A stretch of 64,000 bases of DNA from Arhodomonas sp052060015 (GCF_052060015.1 NZ_JBPODZ010000005.1:124001-188000), one strand, 5' to 3'. Positions 1 to 8,353 are shown, counted from the stretch's first letter. Numbers and translations: made by a program. The notes: generated from the letters alone by a model not told the origin.

Positions 1-1
1 G

Positions 2-883
2 GTGGTGCTCGCCGACGGCCGGGTCATCCGCACCGGCGGCCGGGCGCGCAAGACCTCTGCGGGCTATGACCTCACCCACCTGTTCACCGGCTCCGAGGGG
101 ACCCTGGGCTTTATCACCGAGATTACCCTGCGCCTGCACGGCCTGCCCGAGGCCACTTCGGCGGCGGTGTGCCGTTTCCCCGACGAGGATGCCGCCGTGC
201 GCACGGTGATCGAGACCATCCAGTCCGGCGTCCAGGTGGCGCGCATGGAGCTCCTCGATGCCCTGCAGATGCGTGCCATCAACGCCTACAGCCGGATGGA
301 CTACCCGGAGGCCCCGCACCTGTTCCTGGAGTTCCACGGTAGCGAGGCGGGGGTCCGGGAGCAGGCCGAGCTGGTCCAGGCCCTGGCCGCGGACAACGGC
401 GGCGGCGATTTCACCTGGGCGACCTACGAGGAGGAGCGCTCACGGCTGTGGCAGGCCCGTCACGACGCCTATCCGGCGGCGATACAGCTGCGCCCGGGCT
501 GCCGCCCGTTCACCACGGATGTCTGCGTACCCATCTCCCGGCTCGCCGAGTGCATCCGCGCCACCCGCGAGGACCTCAAGTCCCTGCCCATGCCTACCAC
601 CATTCTGGGCCACGTGGGCGACGGCAACTTCCACGTGCTCATCCTCTGCGACCCGGACAGCGCCGAGGAGCTGGCCATGGCCAAGCAGGTCAACGAGGCG
701 ATCGTGCTCCGGGCCCTGGAGATGGAGGGGACCTGCACCGGCGAGCACGGCATCGGCCAGGGCAAGATCGACTACCTCTACCGCGAGCACGGTGCCGGCG
801 TGGACGTAATGCGCACGATCAAGGAGGCCCTGGACCCGCTGGGACTGATGAACCCGGGCAAGGTCCTGCCGCCCCGGCCGTGA
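2..883 (+). CDS. FAD-linked oxidase, D-lactate/glycolate dehydrogenase family, 5' end missing
   Basis: The window opens inside this gene, so the N-terminal FAD-binding (PCMH) part is mostly missing and the first codon given is not the true start. What remains starts near the end of the FAD domain (SAGYDLTHLFTGSEGTLG, which contacts FAD in this family) and runs through the FAD-oxidase C-terminal domain. The HVGDGNFH motif at about residue 203 supplies metal/substrate histidines, and GEHGIGQGK followed by MNPGKVLP is the usual C-terminus. Family members oxidise D-lactate, glycolate or D-2-hydroxyglutarate and pass electrons to cytochrome or quinone. The substrate cannot be chosen from this part. 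It converges on gpsA with a 3-nt gap. Confidence 0.85.
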   Translation: MVLADGRVIRTGGRARKTSAGYDLTHLFTGSEGTLGFITEITLRLHGLPEATSAAVCRFPDEDAAVRTVIETIQSGVQVARMELLDALQMRAINAYSRMDYPEAPHLFLEFHGSEAGVREQAELVQALAADNGGGDFTWATYEEERSRLWQARHDAYPAAIQLRPGCRPFTTDVCVPISRLAECIRATREDLKSLPMPTTILGHVGDGNFHVLILCDPDSAEELAMAKQVNEAIVLRALEMEGTCTGEHGIGQGKIDYLYREHGAGVDVMRTIKEALDPLGLMNPGKVLPPRP

Positions 884-886
884 CGC

Positions 887-1894
887 TCAGTCGAACTCGG
901 ACTTGCGGGCCCGCTCCATGAGGTTGCGGGTCGCCTCCGCGGGGGTAACCTCGCCGGCGAGCAGGGCGTGGACCTGCTCGCAGATGGGCAGCTCGACGCC
1001 TTGCTCGGTGGCCAGGGCGTGGACCTCGCCGGCGGTGCGCACCCCTTCCACGGTCTGGCCGATGCCCTGCTCCGCCTCGGCGACCCCCTCGCCCCGGCCG
1101 AGGGCCAGCCCCATGCGGCGGTTGCGGGACTGGTCGTCGGTGCAGGTGAGGATGAGATCGCCCATCCCGGCGAGCCCCATGAAGGTGCGGTCGTCGGCGC
1201 CGAGGGCGCGGCCGAGGCGCCGCACCTCCGCGAGGCCCCGGGTGATGAGCCCCGCCCGGGCATTGGCACCGAAGCCGATGCCGTCGGCGACGCCGGTGGC
1301 GATGGCCAGCACGTTCTTCACCGCGCCCCCGAGCTCGACGCCGACGAGGTCGCTGCTGGTGTAGACGCGGAAGCGCTCGTCGTGGAAGGCGGCGCCGATG
1401 CGCTCGGCCACGGCCTCGTCCCGGGCCGCGACGGTGACCGCCGTGGGCAGCCCGGCGGCCACCTCCCGGGCGAAGCTGGGCCCGGAGAGCACCGCGCAGG
1501 GGTTACCACCCAGCGTGCGGTCGGCGATGTGGTGGAGGAGCCCGCCGGAGCCGGCATCCAGCCCCTTGGTGGCCCAGACCACGGGGGTGTGGGGTTCGAG
1601 CCGGGGTGCCAGCTCGGCGATCACGGCGGCGAAGGCGTGGCTCGGCACCGCCACCAGCACCCAGTCCACGCCGGCTACCGCCCGGGCGAGGTCGGACTGC
1701 ACCGCCAGGTTGTCCGGGAAGGCGGCGTCCGGCAGGTGACGGCGGTTGCGGCGCTCCGCCGCGAGCCGGGCGAGATGGTCCGCATCGTGGCCCCAGAGGG
1801 TTACCCGATGGTGGTTCCGCGCCAGAACCAGTGCCAGTGCCGTCCCCCAGGACCCGGCGCCGAGGACGGCCATATGGCCCGCTGACCCTGCCAT
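887..1894 (-). CDS. gpsA: NAD(P)-dependent glycerol-3-phosphate dehydrogenase
   Basis: A 335-residue cytoplasmic enzyme that reduces dihydroxyacetone phosphate to sn-glycerol 3-phosphate for phospholipid synthesis. The N-terminus carries the Rossmann motif GAGSWGTALA, followed by VPSHAFA, ATKGLD and LSGPSFARE, all typical of GpsA; the second half has GVELGGAVKNVLAIA with the catalytic lysine. I start it at the ATG at 1894, 13 nt after the secB stop, which gives the usual length; a longer reading would run into secB, and an ATG at 1873 is also possible. It is the last gene of the rhodanese-secB-gpsA unit, an order also found in E. coli (yibN-grxC-secB-gpsA). Confidence 0.95.
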   Translation of the reverse strand: MAGSAGHMAVLGAGSWGTALALVLARNHHRVTLWGHDADHLARLAAERRNRRHLPDAAFPDNLAVQSDLARAVAGVDWVLVAVPSHAFAAVIAELAPRLEPHTPVVWATKGLDAGSGGLLHHIADRTLGGNPCAVLSGPSFAREVAAGLPTAVTVAARDEAVAERIGAAFHDERFRVYTSSDLVGVELGGAVKNVLAIATGVADGIGFGANARAGLITRGLAEVRRLGRALGADDRTFMGLAGMGDLILTCTDDQSRNRRMGLALGRGEGVAEAEQGIGQTVEGVRTAGEVHALATEQGVELPICEQVHALLAGEVTPAEATRNLMERARKSEFD

Positions 1895-1907
1895 CGTCGG
1901 TGGCCCG

Positions 1908-2399
1908 CTACTGCTCGCCCCCGCCCTCTTCGCCGGCCTGTTGTTGGCGCCGGCGCTGTTGGGCGTAGAGGGCATCGAAGTTCACGGGGGCGAGCACCAT
2001 GGGCGGGAAGCCCGCCTTGCCGGAGAGATCGGAGACCGCCTCGCGGGCATAAGGGAATAGGATGCTCGGGCAGAAGCTGCCGAGCAGCCCCTCCAGGGTC
2101 TGCTGGTCAAAGCCCGAGAGCGCGAACACCCCGGCCTGCTCCACCTCGCAGAGGTAGGCGGTCTTGTCGCCGAGCTTGGCGGTCACGGTGATGCGGATGG
2201 CGACCTCGTAGCTGCCGGAATCGATCTCCCGGTGCCGGGTGTCGAGCTCCACGTTGGCCTCCGGCCGCCACTCGGAGCGGAACACCTCCGGGGAGTTGGG
2301 CGCCTCCACCGAGCAGTCCTTGAGGTAGACCTTCTGGATGGCGAACTGCTGTTCCTGTGCCTGCTGGTTGCCGGCCGCGCCTTCCTGATTCTCCGCCAT
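1908..2399 (-). CDS. secB: Protein-export chaperone SecB
   Basis: A 163-residue cytosolic chaperone that binds unfolded preproteins and hands them to SecA. The sequence after an acidic, Gln-rich N-terminus (FAIQKVYLKDCSVEAPNSPE) is the SecB signature, and PYAREAVSDLSGKAGFPPMVLAPVNFDALY is the conserved C-terminal half (quoted here only as landmarks at residues about 117-146). The start at 2399 matches family length; upstream in-frame sequence belongs to the rhodanese gene region. It lies between the rhodanese-like gene and gpsA. The glutaredoxin gene grxC, found here in E. coli, is absent. Confidence 0.95.
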   Translation of the reverse strand: MAENQEGAAGNQQAQEQQFAIQKVYLKDCSVEAPNSPEVFRSEWRPEANVELDTRHREIDSGSYEVAIRITVTAKLGDKTAYLCEVEQAGVFALSGFDQQTLEGLLGSFCPSILFPYAREAVSDLSGKAGFPPMVLAPVNFDALYAQQRRRQQQAGEEGGGEQ

Positions 2400-2436
2400 G
2401 ATGCCTCCTGGGATGGGATTGTCGAATTCGCCCGAC

Positions 2437-2862
2437 TCAGCCGCGGCCCTCGGTGGGCAGGCCCTTCTCCGCCCACGCGGGGAAGCCGCCCTGGAGCTGG
2501 TAGACGGGCTCGTGGCCCATGCCGCGGATCGTCTGCACTGTCGACGCCAATCCGCCGCCGTTGCCATAGACGATGACCGGGCGGCCGCGGGCGCGCTCGA
2601 GACGGTCACGGTGCTGCTCGAGATGCGTGCCCGGGGCGTTGATGGCCCCGGGGAGGTGGGCGCTGACGAAGGCGTTCTCGTCGCGCACGTCCACGAACAC
2701 CGCGTCCTCCCGGTTGTACAGGCGGGTCGCCGTGTCCGGGTCTACGGCATCCCGTGCTTGGATGCGCAGATAGATCTCGTTGGCGATGATCGCGGCGATC
2801 ACCGCCACGGTACCGAGCACCAGCAGCGGGTGGTTGGTGGCGAACTCGACAAGTCTTTCCAT
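2437..2862 (-). CDS. Membrane-anchored rhodanese-like protein (YibN type) without the catalytic Cys
   Basis: A 141-residue protein with one N-terminal membrane segment (about residues 12-30) and a single rhodanese domain. The domain has DVRDENAFVSAHLPGAINAP and the C-terminal LQGGFPAW, so the fold is clear. The active-site loop, normally CxxGxR after the VIVY strand, reads YGNGGGLAS, with Gly where the persulfide-forming Cys should be, so sulfurtransferase activity is unlikely. Position next to secB matches yibN of E. coli, whose role is poorly defined. The ATG at 2862 lies at the edge of a perfect palindrome and has no obvious Shine-Dalgarno sequence. A longer in-frame reading would overlap envC and is rejected. 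Confidence 0.85.
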   Translation of the reverse strand: MERLVEFATNHPLLVLGTVAVIAAIIANEIYLRIQARDAVDPDTATRLYNREDAVFVDVRDENAFVSAHLPGAINAPGTHLEQHRDRLERARGRPVIVYGNGGGLASTVQTIRGMGHEPVYQLQGGFPAWAEKGLPTEGRG

Positions 2863-2875
2863 TACGGATCCGTAA
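2862..2875. promoter_or_regulatory. Perfect 14-bp palindrome at the rhodanese gene start
   Basis: TTACGGATCCGTAA is fully self-complementary and covers the first base of the rhodanese ATG and the 13 bases before it. Its position between the candidate promoter at 2902-2930 and the start codon suits an operator or a leader hairpin. No known regulator motif was recognised. Confidence 0.35.
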
Positions 2876-2901
2876 CCGTCCCGAGGCTTGATAGACTGCG
2901 C

Positions 2902-2930
2902 ATTATACGCACCACCCCTCATGATGGAAC
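2902..2930 (-). promoter_or_regulatory. Candidate sigma-70 promoter for the rhodanese-secB-gpsA unit
   Basis: On the minus strand a perfect TATAAT (2902-2907) is preceded, 17 nt upstream, by GTTCCA (2925-2930), a partial match to TTGACA. It lies about 40 nt upstream of the rhodanese start, in the gap shared with envC on the opposite strand. Confidence 0.5.
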
Positions 2931-2942
2931 GCCACCCCAGCC

Positions 2943-4097
2943 ATGACCGCGCTCGCATCCCGGCTGTTCCTCGCCCTGCTGCTTGTGGCCGGTACTGTCG
3001 CCGCCCAGGGGGATCGATTGGCCGCCGAACGCGAGCGCCTCGAGGCGGTGCGCGCGGAGATCGAGTCCCTGGAGCAGGCACTGGTGGAACGCCACGGCCG
3101 CGTCGAGGGTCTGGAGGCGGAGCTTGCCGAGCTCGAGGCCTCGGTCTCCGAGGCGGACCGGGCCCTGCATGACACCGAACAGGCCGTCGAGGCGGCCCAC
3201 GCGCGCCTTGCCAGCTTGCGCGCCGAACGCGCCGTCGAGCGCGAGCGCCTCGCCGGCCAGCGCGAGCGCCTCGCCGGTCAGCTGCGCGCGCTCTGGCAGG
3301 CGGGGGAGAGCCCCTTCCTGCGCCTGCTGCTCAGCCAGGAGCAGCCGGACCGGCTGCAGCGGTTGAGCGTCTATTACCAGCACTTCGCCCGAGCGCGGGC
3401 GGCGCGCATCGAGGAGGCCATTGCCGCCTTGGAGCGACTGGATTCCCTGCAGCGGGAGATCGACGCTGAGCTCGAGCGCCTGGAGTCCCTGCGCGCGGAG
3501 CGGCAGCGGCGTCACGCGGAGTTGGAGCAGCGGCTGGCCGAGCGTCGCTCGCTGCTCGAGCGCCTGCGTGAGCGCCTCGACGACGACGACCGTCGTCTGG
3601 CCCGGCTCCGCTCGGATGAGGAGCGCCTCGGCGAGCTGGTCAGCGACCTCCGCGAGCGTCTCGAACGGCGCCGTCGCAGTGAGGCCGAGGCACCCGGGGG
3701 CGGTGCCGGTGGCGACGGCTGGCCGGTGGCCGGGGAGTTGCTGGCCTCCTACGGGAGCAACCGCTCCGGGGATCTGCGCTGGTCCGGGGTGCTTATCGGT
3801 GCCGAGGCGGGCACGCCGGTACGTGCCGCGGCGGGCGGTCGCGTGGTGTTCGCGGATTGGTTGCGTGGTGTCGGGTTGCTCCTCATCATTGATCATGGCG
3901 GCGGGCAGCTCAGCCTCTATGGTCACAACCAGGCGCTGTATCGCGATGCCGGTGACCGCGTCGGCGCCGGCGAGGTTATCGCCACGGTGGGCAGTAGCGG
4001 CGGACAGCGCCGCGAGGGCCTGTATTTCGAGGTCCGGGTTGACGGCGACCCGGTGGACCCGCTGGCGTGGCTCGAGCGCCGCGGCGGCCAGGGGTGA
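2943..4097 (+). CDS. envC: EnvC-type murein hydrolase activator, degenerate M23/LytM domain
   Basis: A 384-residue exported protein. A signal peptide (cleavage near AQG, residue 21) is followed by a long Arg/Glu-rich coiled coil (about 23-245) and a C-terminal LytM domain (about 265-380). EnvC sits at the septum, is recruited by FtsEX and activates amidases AmiA/AmiB during daughter-cell separation. The LytM metal ligands are lost: the usual first HxxxD motif is absent and the final HxH position reads LYFEVR, as in E. coli EnvC, so it should activate rather than cut. It is divergent from the rhodanese-secB-gpsA unit and followed by ctpA, matching gammaproteobacterial order. Confidence 0.9.
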   Translation: MTALASRLFLALLLVAGTVAAQGDRLAAERERLEAVRAEIESLEQALVERHGRVEGLEAELAELEASVSEADRALHDTEQAVEAAHARLASLRAERAVERERLAGQRERLAGQLRALWQAGESPFLRLLLSQEQPDRLQRLSVYYQHFARARAARIEEAIAALERLDSLQREIDAELERLESLRAERQRRHAELEQRLAERRSLLERLRERLDDDDRRLARLRSDEERLGELVSDLRERLERRRRSEAEAPGGGAGGDGWPVAGELLASYGSNRSGDLRWSGVLIGAEAGTPVRAAAGGRVVFADWLRGVGLLLIIDHGGGQLSLYGHNQALYRDAGDRVGAGEVIATVGSSGGQRREGLYFEVRVDGDPVDPLAWLERRGGQG

Positions 4098-4120
4098 AAC
4101 GGGGCGAGAAGGGAAACGAC

Positions 4121-5428
4121 ATGCGATTTTCAAAGACGCTTTACACCCTCTTCGCGGGGGCGTTGTTCGGCTTCATCCTCGCCACCGGCCAGCAGGTCTG
4201 GGCCGAGCGCGATGAGGCGCAGGCGAAGGTCCCCGTAGAGGAGCTGCGGGCGTTCACGGAGGTGTTCGGGCGCATCCAGCGGGGCTACGTGGAGTCCATC
4301 TCCGACCGGGAGCTCATCGACAACGCCATCCGTGGCATGCTTTCCGGGCTCGATCCCCACTCCGCCTATCTCGACCCCGAGGCCTATGAGGACCTGCAGG
4401 CGGGGACCAGCGGGGAGTTCGGTGGCCTCGGCATCGAGGTCGGCTCGGAGAACGGCTTCGTCAAGGTGATCGCCCCCATCGACGGCACCCCTGCCGACGA
4501 GGCCGGTATCCAGGCAGGGGACCTCATCATCCGCATCGACGGCCAACCGGCCAAGGACCTCAGCCTCGACGAGGCCGTGCATCTGATGCGCGGCGAGCCG
4601 GGTACCGACATCACGCTGTCGATCATGCGCGAGGACCGGGACCAACCGCTGGAGGTGACCATCACCCGGGCGGTCATCCAGGTGGAGAGCGTGAAGTCCC
4701 GGATGCTCGACCGTCGGTTCGGCTACCTGCGCATCAGCCAGTTCCAGAACGCCACCAGCGATGACGTGATCGCCGCGGTGGAGCAATTGCGCGGGGAGGC
4801 CGACGACGGTCTGCGCGGGCTGGTGCTCGATCTGCGCAACAACCCCGGGGGGGTGCTCAATGCGGCGGTGGACGTCTCCGACCTGTTCCTCACCGAGGGG
4901 GAAGTCGTCTCCACCCGGGGGCGCCTGGACGACTCGGAGATGCGCTTCACCGCCACACCCAATGATCTCCTCGGCGGCGCGCCCATGGTGGTGCTGATCA
5001 ATGCCGGCTCCGCCTCCGCCTCGGAGATCGTGGCCGGTGCGCTGCAGGATCACGGCCGCGCCGTGGTGATGGGCGAGAAGAGCTTCGGCAAGGGTTCGGT
5101 GCAGACCATCGTGCCGCTTCAGGATGGTTCCGCCATCAAGCTGACCACGGCCCGCTACTACACCCCCGACGGTCGCTCCATCCAGGCCGAGGGGATCGCC
5201 CCGGACGTCGTTGTGCGCCCGGTGCAGGTGGCCGAGGCCGAGCGCAATGGGCCACGTCCGCTCTCGGAGGCGGATCTCTCCCGCCACCTGCGCGGTGACG
5301 GCGAGGACAACGGCGAATCGGGGGACGCCGGTGTCGCGGACCGCCTGGCCCGGGAGGACTATGTGCTGGCCCAGGCCCTGAACCTGTTGCGGGGCCTGGA
5401 CATACTCGGTGAGCGCATGGCGCGATGA
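4121..5428 (+). CDS. ctpA: Carboxy-terminal processing protease, S41 family
   Basis: A 435-residue periplasmic serine protease with an N-terminal signal/anchor (residues about 6-28), a PDZ domain (about 98-185, with GLGIEV and GIQAGDLIIRIDG) and a C-terminal tail-specific protease domain. The Ser-Lys dyad is visible: Ser299 in SASASE and Lys324 in FGKGSVQT, 25 residues apart as in Prc. CtpA proteases remove unstructured C-termini and control peptidoglycan hydrolases, which fits the envC neighbour 23 nt upstream. I start at the ATG at 4121, after GGGAAACGAC; an earlier in-frame start would overlap envC. Confidence 0.92.
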   Translation: MRFSKTLYTLFAGALFGFILATGQQVWAERDEAQAKVPVEELRAFTEVFGRIQRGYVESISDRELIDNAIRGMLSGLDPHSAYLDPEAYEDLQAGTSGEFGGLGIEVGSENGFVKVIAPIDGTPADEAGIQAGDLIIRIDGQPAKDLSLDEAVHLMRGEPGTDITLSIMREDRDQPLEVTITRAVIQVESVKSRMLDRRFGYLRISQFQNATSDDVIAAVEQLRGEADDGLRGLVLDLRNNPGGVLNAAVDVSDLFLTEGEVVSTRGRLDDSEMRFTATPNDLLGGAPMVVLINAGSASASEIVAGALQDHGRAVVMGEKSFGKGSVQTIVPLQDGSAIKLTTARYYTPDGRSIQAEGIAPDVVVRPVQVAEAERNGPRPLSEADLSRHLRGDGEDNGESGDAGVADRLAREDYVLAQALNLLRGLDILGERMAR

Positions 5429-5453
5429 GCCGCGCCGGCATGGGAGGTGGTGT

Positions 5454-6023
5454 ATGTCACGCGTGCTGGTACCGCTCGCCGACGGCTGCGAGGAGTTGGA
5501 GGCGGTGACGATCATTGACCTGCTCCGGCGGGCGGGGATCGAGGTCACCGTGGCCGGGCTCGGCGACGGCTCGGTCACCGCGAGCCGAGGGGTGGTGCTG
5601 CAGCCCGATCGGCCCCTGGCCGAGTTACTCGCCGAGGACTTCGATATGATCGCCCTCCCCGGCGGCGCCGATGGCGCCCGCCGGCTCATGGCGGATGATG
5701 GGCTGCGGGACCTACTGGCCCGCCACGCCGAAAGCGGGCGCTGGACCGTGGCCATCTGCGCGGCGCCCCGGGTCCTCGCGGAGGCCGGGTTGCTGGCGGG
5801 TCGCCGGGCCACCAGCTTCCCGGGCTGGCTGGATGATGCCGGGGGAGTCCAGCGCGCCGACGAGCCGGTGGTGGTGGACGGCCGGGTCGCTACCTCCCAG
5901 GGCCCGGGCACGGCCATGGATTTCGCCTTGACCCTGGTGGAGCTGCTGGAAGGCCGCGAGGCCGCGGCCGCGGTGGAGGAGCGGCTCCAGCGCCCGGGGA
6001 ATCAGTGCCGCTACACCGGCTGA
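5454..6023 (+). CDS. DJ-1/YajL family protein (glyoxalase III/chaperone type)
   Basis: A 189-residue DJ-1/PfpI protein. The conserved Glu is in CEELEAV (Glu16) and the nucleophilic Cys in AICAAPRVL (about residue 102), followed by GLLAGRRATSFPGW; this order and spacing match YajL and human DJ-1 rather than PfpI proteases. Members protect against methylglyoxal and oxidised protein thiols; the substrate here is unknown. The start at 5454 follows GGGAGGTGG. It is 25 nt after ctpA and probably cotranscribed; it converges on the MetF-like gene. Confidence 0.85.
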   Translation: MSRVLVPLADGCEELEAVTIIDLLRRAGIEVTVAGLGDGSVTASRGVVLQPDRPLAELLAEDFDMIALPGGADGARRLMADDGLRDLLARHAESGRWTVAICAAPRVLAEAGLLAGRRATSFPGWLDDAGGVQRADEPVVVDGRVATSQGPGTAMDFALTLVELLEGREAAAAVEERLQRPGNQCRYTG

Positions 6024-6036
6024 GCCGGGCTGCGCC

Positions 6037-6957
6037 TCAGCCCGGCTGCTCCACCTGGGCCGCGGACGGCACAGCCCGCCCCGTCTGCGGGTCGAGGCCA
6101 TGCCAGCGGCAGTAGCCGCCGTGTAGCTCGTCGAGCCAGTCCCGGGTGCCGGTGACCTCGTTGAAGGTATACACGTGCAGGCCGGCAACGCCTGTCTCCG
6201 GCTGCTCCAGGGCCGGCGTCAGCCCCCAGATCAGGTCGTCGGCGCGGTAGACGCTCGGCTGTAGCAGCCGGCCCACCAGTCCCTTCTGCCGCCCTAGGGC
6301 ACGGGTGGAGGCCCCGAGCCCGATCCGCACCGCCACCGACATCAGCCGGCGGCGTTCCATCACCCCCGGTACCCCGGCGTAGACCGGCAGATCCATCCCC
6401 CGCCGGCGTTGCCCTTCCAGCCACTCCAGCACGGTAGCGGCGTCGAAGCACATCTGGGTCACCGCGTAGTCGGCGAGCTCCGCCTTGGCCTCCAGCGCCC
6501 GCTGCAGCGTGGCCTCGTCCATGCGGTGGTGGCCTTCGGGATAGGCGGGCACGCCCAGTCGTGCCGGTCGTGTGGGCAGGCCGGCCAGGGCCTCCAGGAG
6601 CTCCACGCCGCCGGGGAAGGCGCCAGCGGGGACGTCGGCGTCGCCGCCGACCACGAAGCAGTCGTCGATGCCCGCGGCGACCATGCGTTCCGCCAGCTCC
6701 CGGAGGTGGCCATGGTCCGGGATCAGCCGGGCGGCGATATGGGGCACCGCCCGGAATCCCGCCAGCACCAGGTACTCCGCCGCCTCCAGGGTCCGCTCGA
6801 TGCCGTGTTTCGGCGAGCAGGTCACCGTCACCGTCGCCCCCGGCGGCAGCCCCCGGGCGGCCTCGCGCATGCCCTTGATCGGTAGCAGTTCGTAGCGCGG
6901 GGCGGCCAGGGCCGCGCAGGCCCCGGCCTCCGGCGCTGCTTGCAGCGCTTCGCTCAT
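6037..6957 (-). CDS. Divergent methylenetetrahydrofolate reductase (MetF-like)
   Basis: A 306-residue TIM-barrel flavoprotein of the MTHFR superfamily: the segments TVTVTCSPKHG, VPHIAAR, DDCFVVGGDA, YPEGHHRM, TQMCFDA and YAGVPGVMERRRLM follow MetF order. It departs from ordinary MetF: the FEFFPP entry motif reads YELLPIKG. Its gene starts 5 nt after the DmdA/GcvT-like gene and must be cotranscribed, so it probably oxidises the 5-methyl-THF that enzyme would make, running in the catabolic direction; that is inference. The ATG at 6957 is preferred because AAGGGG lies 8 nt upstream; an in-frame GTG at 6966 directly follows that sequence and is less likely. Confidence 0.8.
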   Translation of the reverse strand: MSEALQAAPEAGACAALAAPRYELLPIKGMREAARGLPPGATVTVTCSPKHGIERTLEAAEYLVLAGFRAVPHIAARLIPDHGHLRELAERMVAAGIDDCFVVGGDADVPAGAFPGGVELLEALAGLPTRPARLGVPAYPEGHHRMDEATLQRALEAKAELADYAVTQMCFDAATVLEWLEGQRRRGMDLPVYAGVPGVMERRRLMSVAVRIGLGASTRALGRQKGLVGRLLQPSVYRADDLIWGLTPALEQPETGVAGLHVYTFNEVTGTRDWLDELHGGYCRWHGLDPQTGRAVPSAAQVEQPG

Positions 6958-6962
6958 GGCAC

Positions 6963-8159
6963 TCACCCCTTGGGGGTCTCCTTGCGCGGGTCGTGGAATG
7001 GCTTCGGCACCACCACCGCATCCTGCACGCCGGTATTCGCCTCGATCCGCAACTGCGTACCCAGCTCGCTGTAGGCCGCCGGCACCATGGCGTAGCCGAT
7101 ATTGCGGTCCTGGCGTGGCGAGTGGGTGGCGGAGGTGACCTTGCCGATGCGCTCGCCATCGCTGTCGTAGACCGGGAAGACGTCGATCATGGAGCCATCG
7201 GTGAAGTAGCCGATATTCGGCCCGTCGATCTCCACGCCGACGAGCTTGCGGCTCACCCCCTCGGCCTTGATCCGCTCCAGGGCGGCACGGCCGATGAAGT
7301 CGTCATCGCCGCGCAGGTCGACCATCCAGTCGTAGCCCATGCCCACCTCGAAGGGATTCGTGTCGTACCAGATGTCGCAGCCGAAGGCGAGGATGGCCCC
7401 CTCGATGCGGCGGATGTGGCACGGCCCGATTACCTGCATGCCGTGGGGCCGGCCGGCCTCGAAGACCCGCTGCCAGAGCCGCTCGCCGTTGGCGGTGGCG
7501 TCGCGCAGATAGATCTCGTAGCCGATCTCGCCGGAGTAGCCGGTCCGCGAGATGACCACGGACATGCCGTCGATCTCCGCCTCCATGAGGTAGTAGTAGG
7601 GGATCTCCAGCACCCGCTCGCCGAAGAGATCCACCATCACCTGTTTGGCCCGGGGCCCCTGGACCTGCACGGGGGCCACGTCCACCTCCTGGATGGTCAC
7701 GTCCATGCCGGAGTTATGGGCGAGCCCCTGGCACCACAGCAGCACATCGCTGTCGGCGAGCGACAGCCAGAAGCGGTTCTCCTCGATGCGCAGCAGCACC
7801 GGGTCATTGATGATGCCGCCGTCCGGGGCGGTGACGAAGACGTACTTGCACTGGCCGACCTTGCACTTGCGCATGTCCCGGGGCACCAGCATCTGGGTGA
7901 ACTCGAAGGCATCCGGGCCGGCGATCTCGATCTGGCGCTCCACGCCCACGTCCCAGAGGGTCACCCCCTCCACGAGGGCCCAGTATTCGTCCACCGGGTC
8001 GGTGTAGACCCGCGGGTGGTAGTGATGGTTGTAGACGCTGTACTTGCGCACCCCGTGGCGGCGGGAGGCGTAGAAGAACGGCGATTTCCGCACCCGCGGG
8101 TAGAGCAGGATCTCCGGTGCCGCTTGGGTATGCTCGACGCTCTCGATGACCTGGGACAT
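6963..8159 (-). CDS. DmdA/GcvT-like tetrahydrofolate-dependent methyltransferase
   Basis: A 398-residue member of the glycine-cleavage T-protein fold. The N-terminal half follows DMSP demethylase DmdA closely in pattern: GVRKYSVYN, then DEYWALVEGVTLWDVGVERQ, then INDPVLLRI and WLSLADSDV. Where DmdA proteins, as I recall them, have a WSKQGG motif, this one has SRTGYSGEIGYEIYL like GcvT, so it is probably not a DMSP demethylase. Expected chemistry is methyl transfer from a quaternary ammonium or sulfonium donor to THF, giving 5-methyl-THF. The MetF-like gene is 5 nt downstream and a DMGDH-like gene is divergent. Glycine betaine is the substrate that best fits the setting; DMSP cannot be excluded. 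Confidence 0.8.
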   Translation of the reverse strand: MSQVIESVEHTQAAPEILLYPRVRKSPFFYASRRHGVRKYSVYNHHYHPRVYTDPVDEYWALVEGVTLWDVGVERQIEIAGPDAFEFTQMLVPRDMRKCKVGQCKYVFVTAPDGGIINDPVLLRIEENRFWLSLADSDVLLWCQGLAHNSGMDVTIQEVDVAPVQVQGPRAKQVMVDLFGERVLEIPYYYLMEAEIDGMSVVISRTGYSGEIGYEIYLRDATANGERLWQRVFEAGRPHGMQVIGPCHIRRIEGAILAFGCDIWYDTNPFEVGMGYDWMVDLRGDDDFIGRAALERIKAEGVSRKLVGVEIDGPNIGYFTDGSMIDVFPVYDSDGERIGKVTSATHSPRQDRNIGYAMVPAAYSELGTQLRIEANTGVQDAVVVPKPFHDPRKETPKG

Positions 8160-8353
8160 GGTTGCTCCTCCTGATTTCCGAATTCCGACAGCTTGCTCTG
8201 TGCGTCTCGGACCGACACCGGGTGGCCGTCCTTGGGAGGCAAGCTAGCGCTGGCGCGGCCCGATCATGGCACCGCCTGCGACTCGGTCTTTGGTATCCGC
8301 GCCATCGCCGGCGGGGCTGTCGTCAACGGCAAAAAGGATGTCGCAAACCCTTG

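Noticed and set aside
2943..4097. Active M23 peptidase
   Set aside because: Zinc ligands are missing in both motifs, as in EnvC proteins, so it is an activator. This is known for the family and not a new finding.
6963..8159. True DMSP demethylase DmdA
   Set aside because: The N-terminal half fits, but the WSKQGG motif that I associate with DmdA is replaced by a GcvT-like sequence, and no other DMSP genes are present. Kept as an alternative only.
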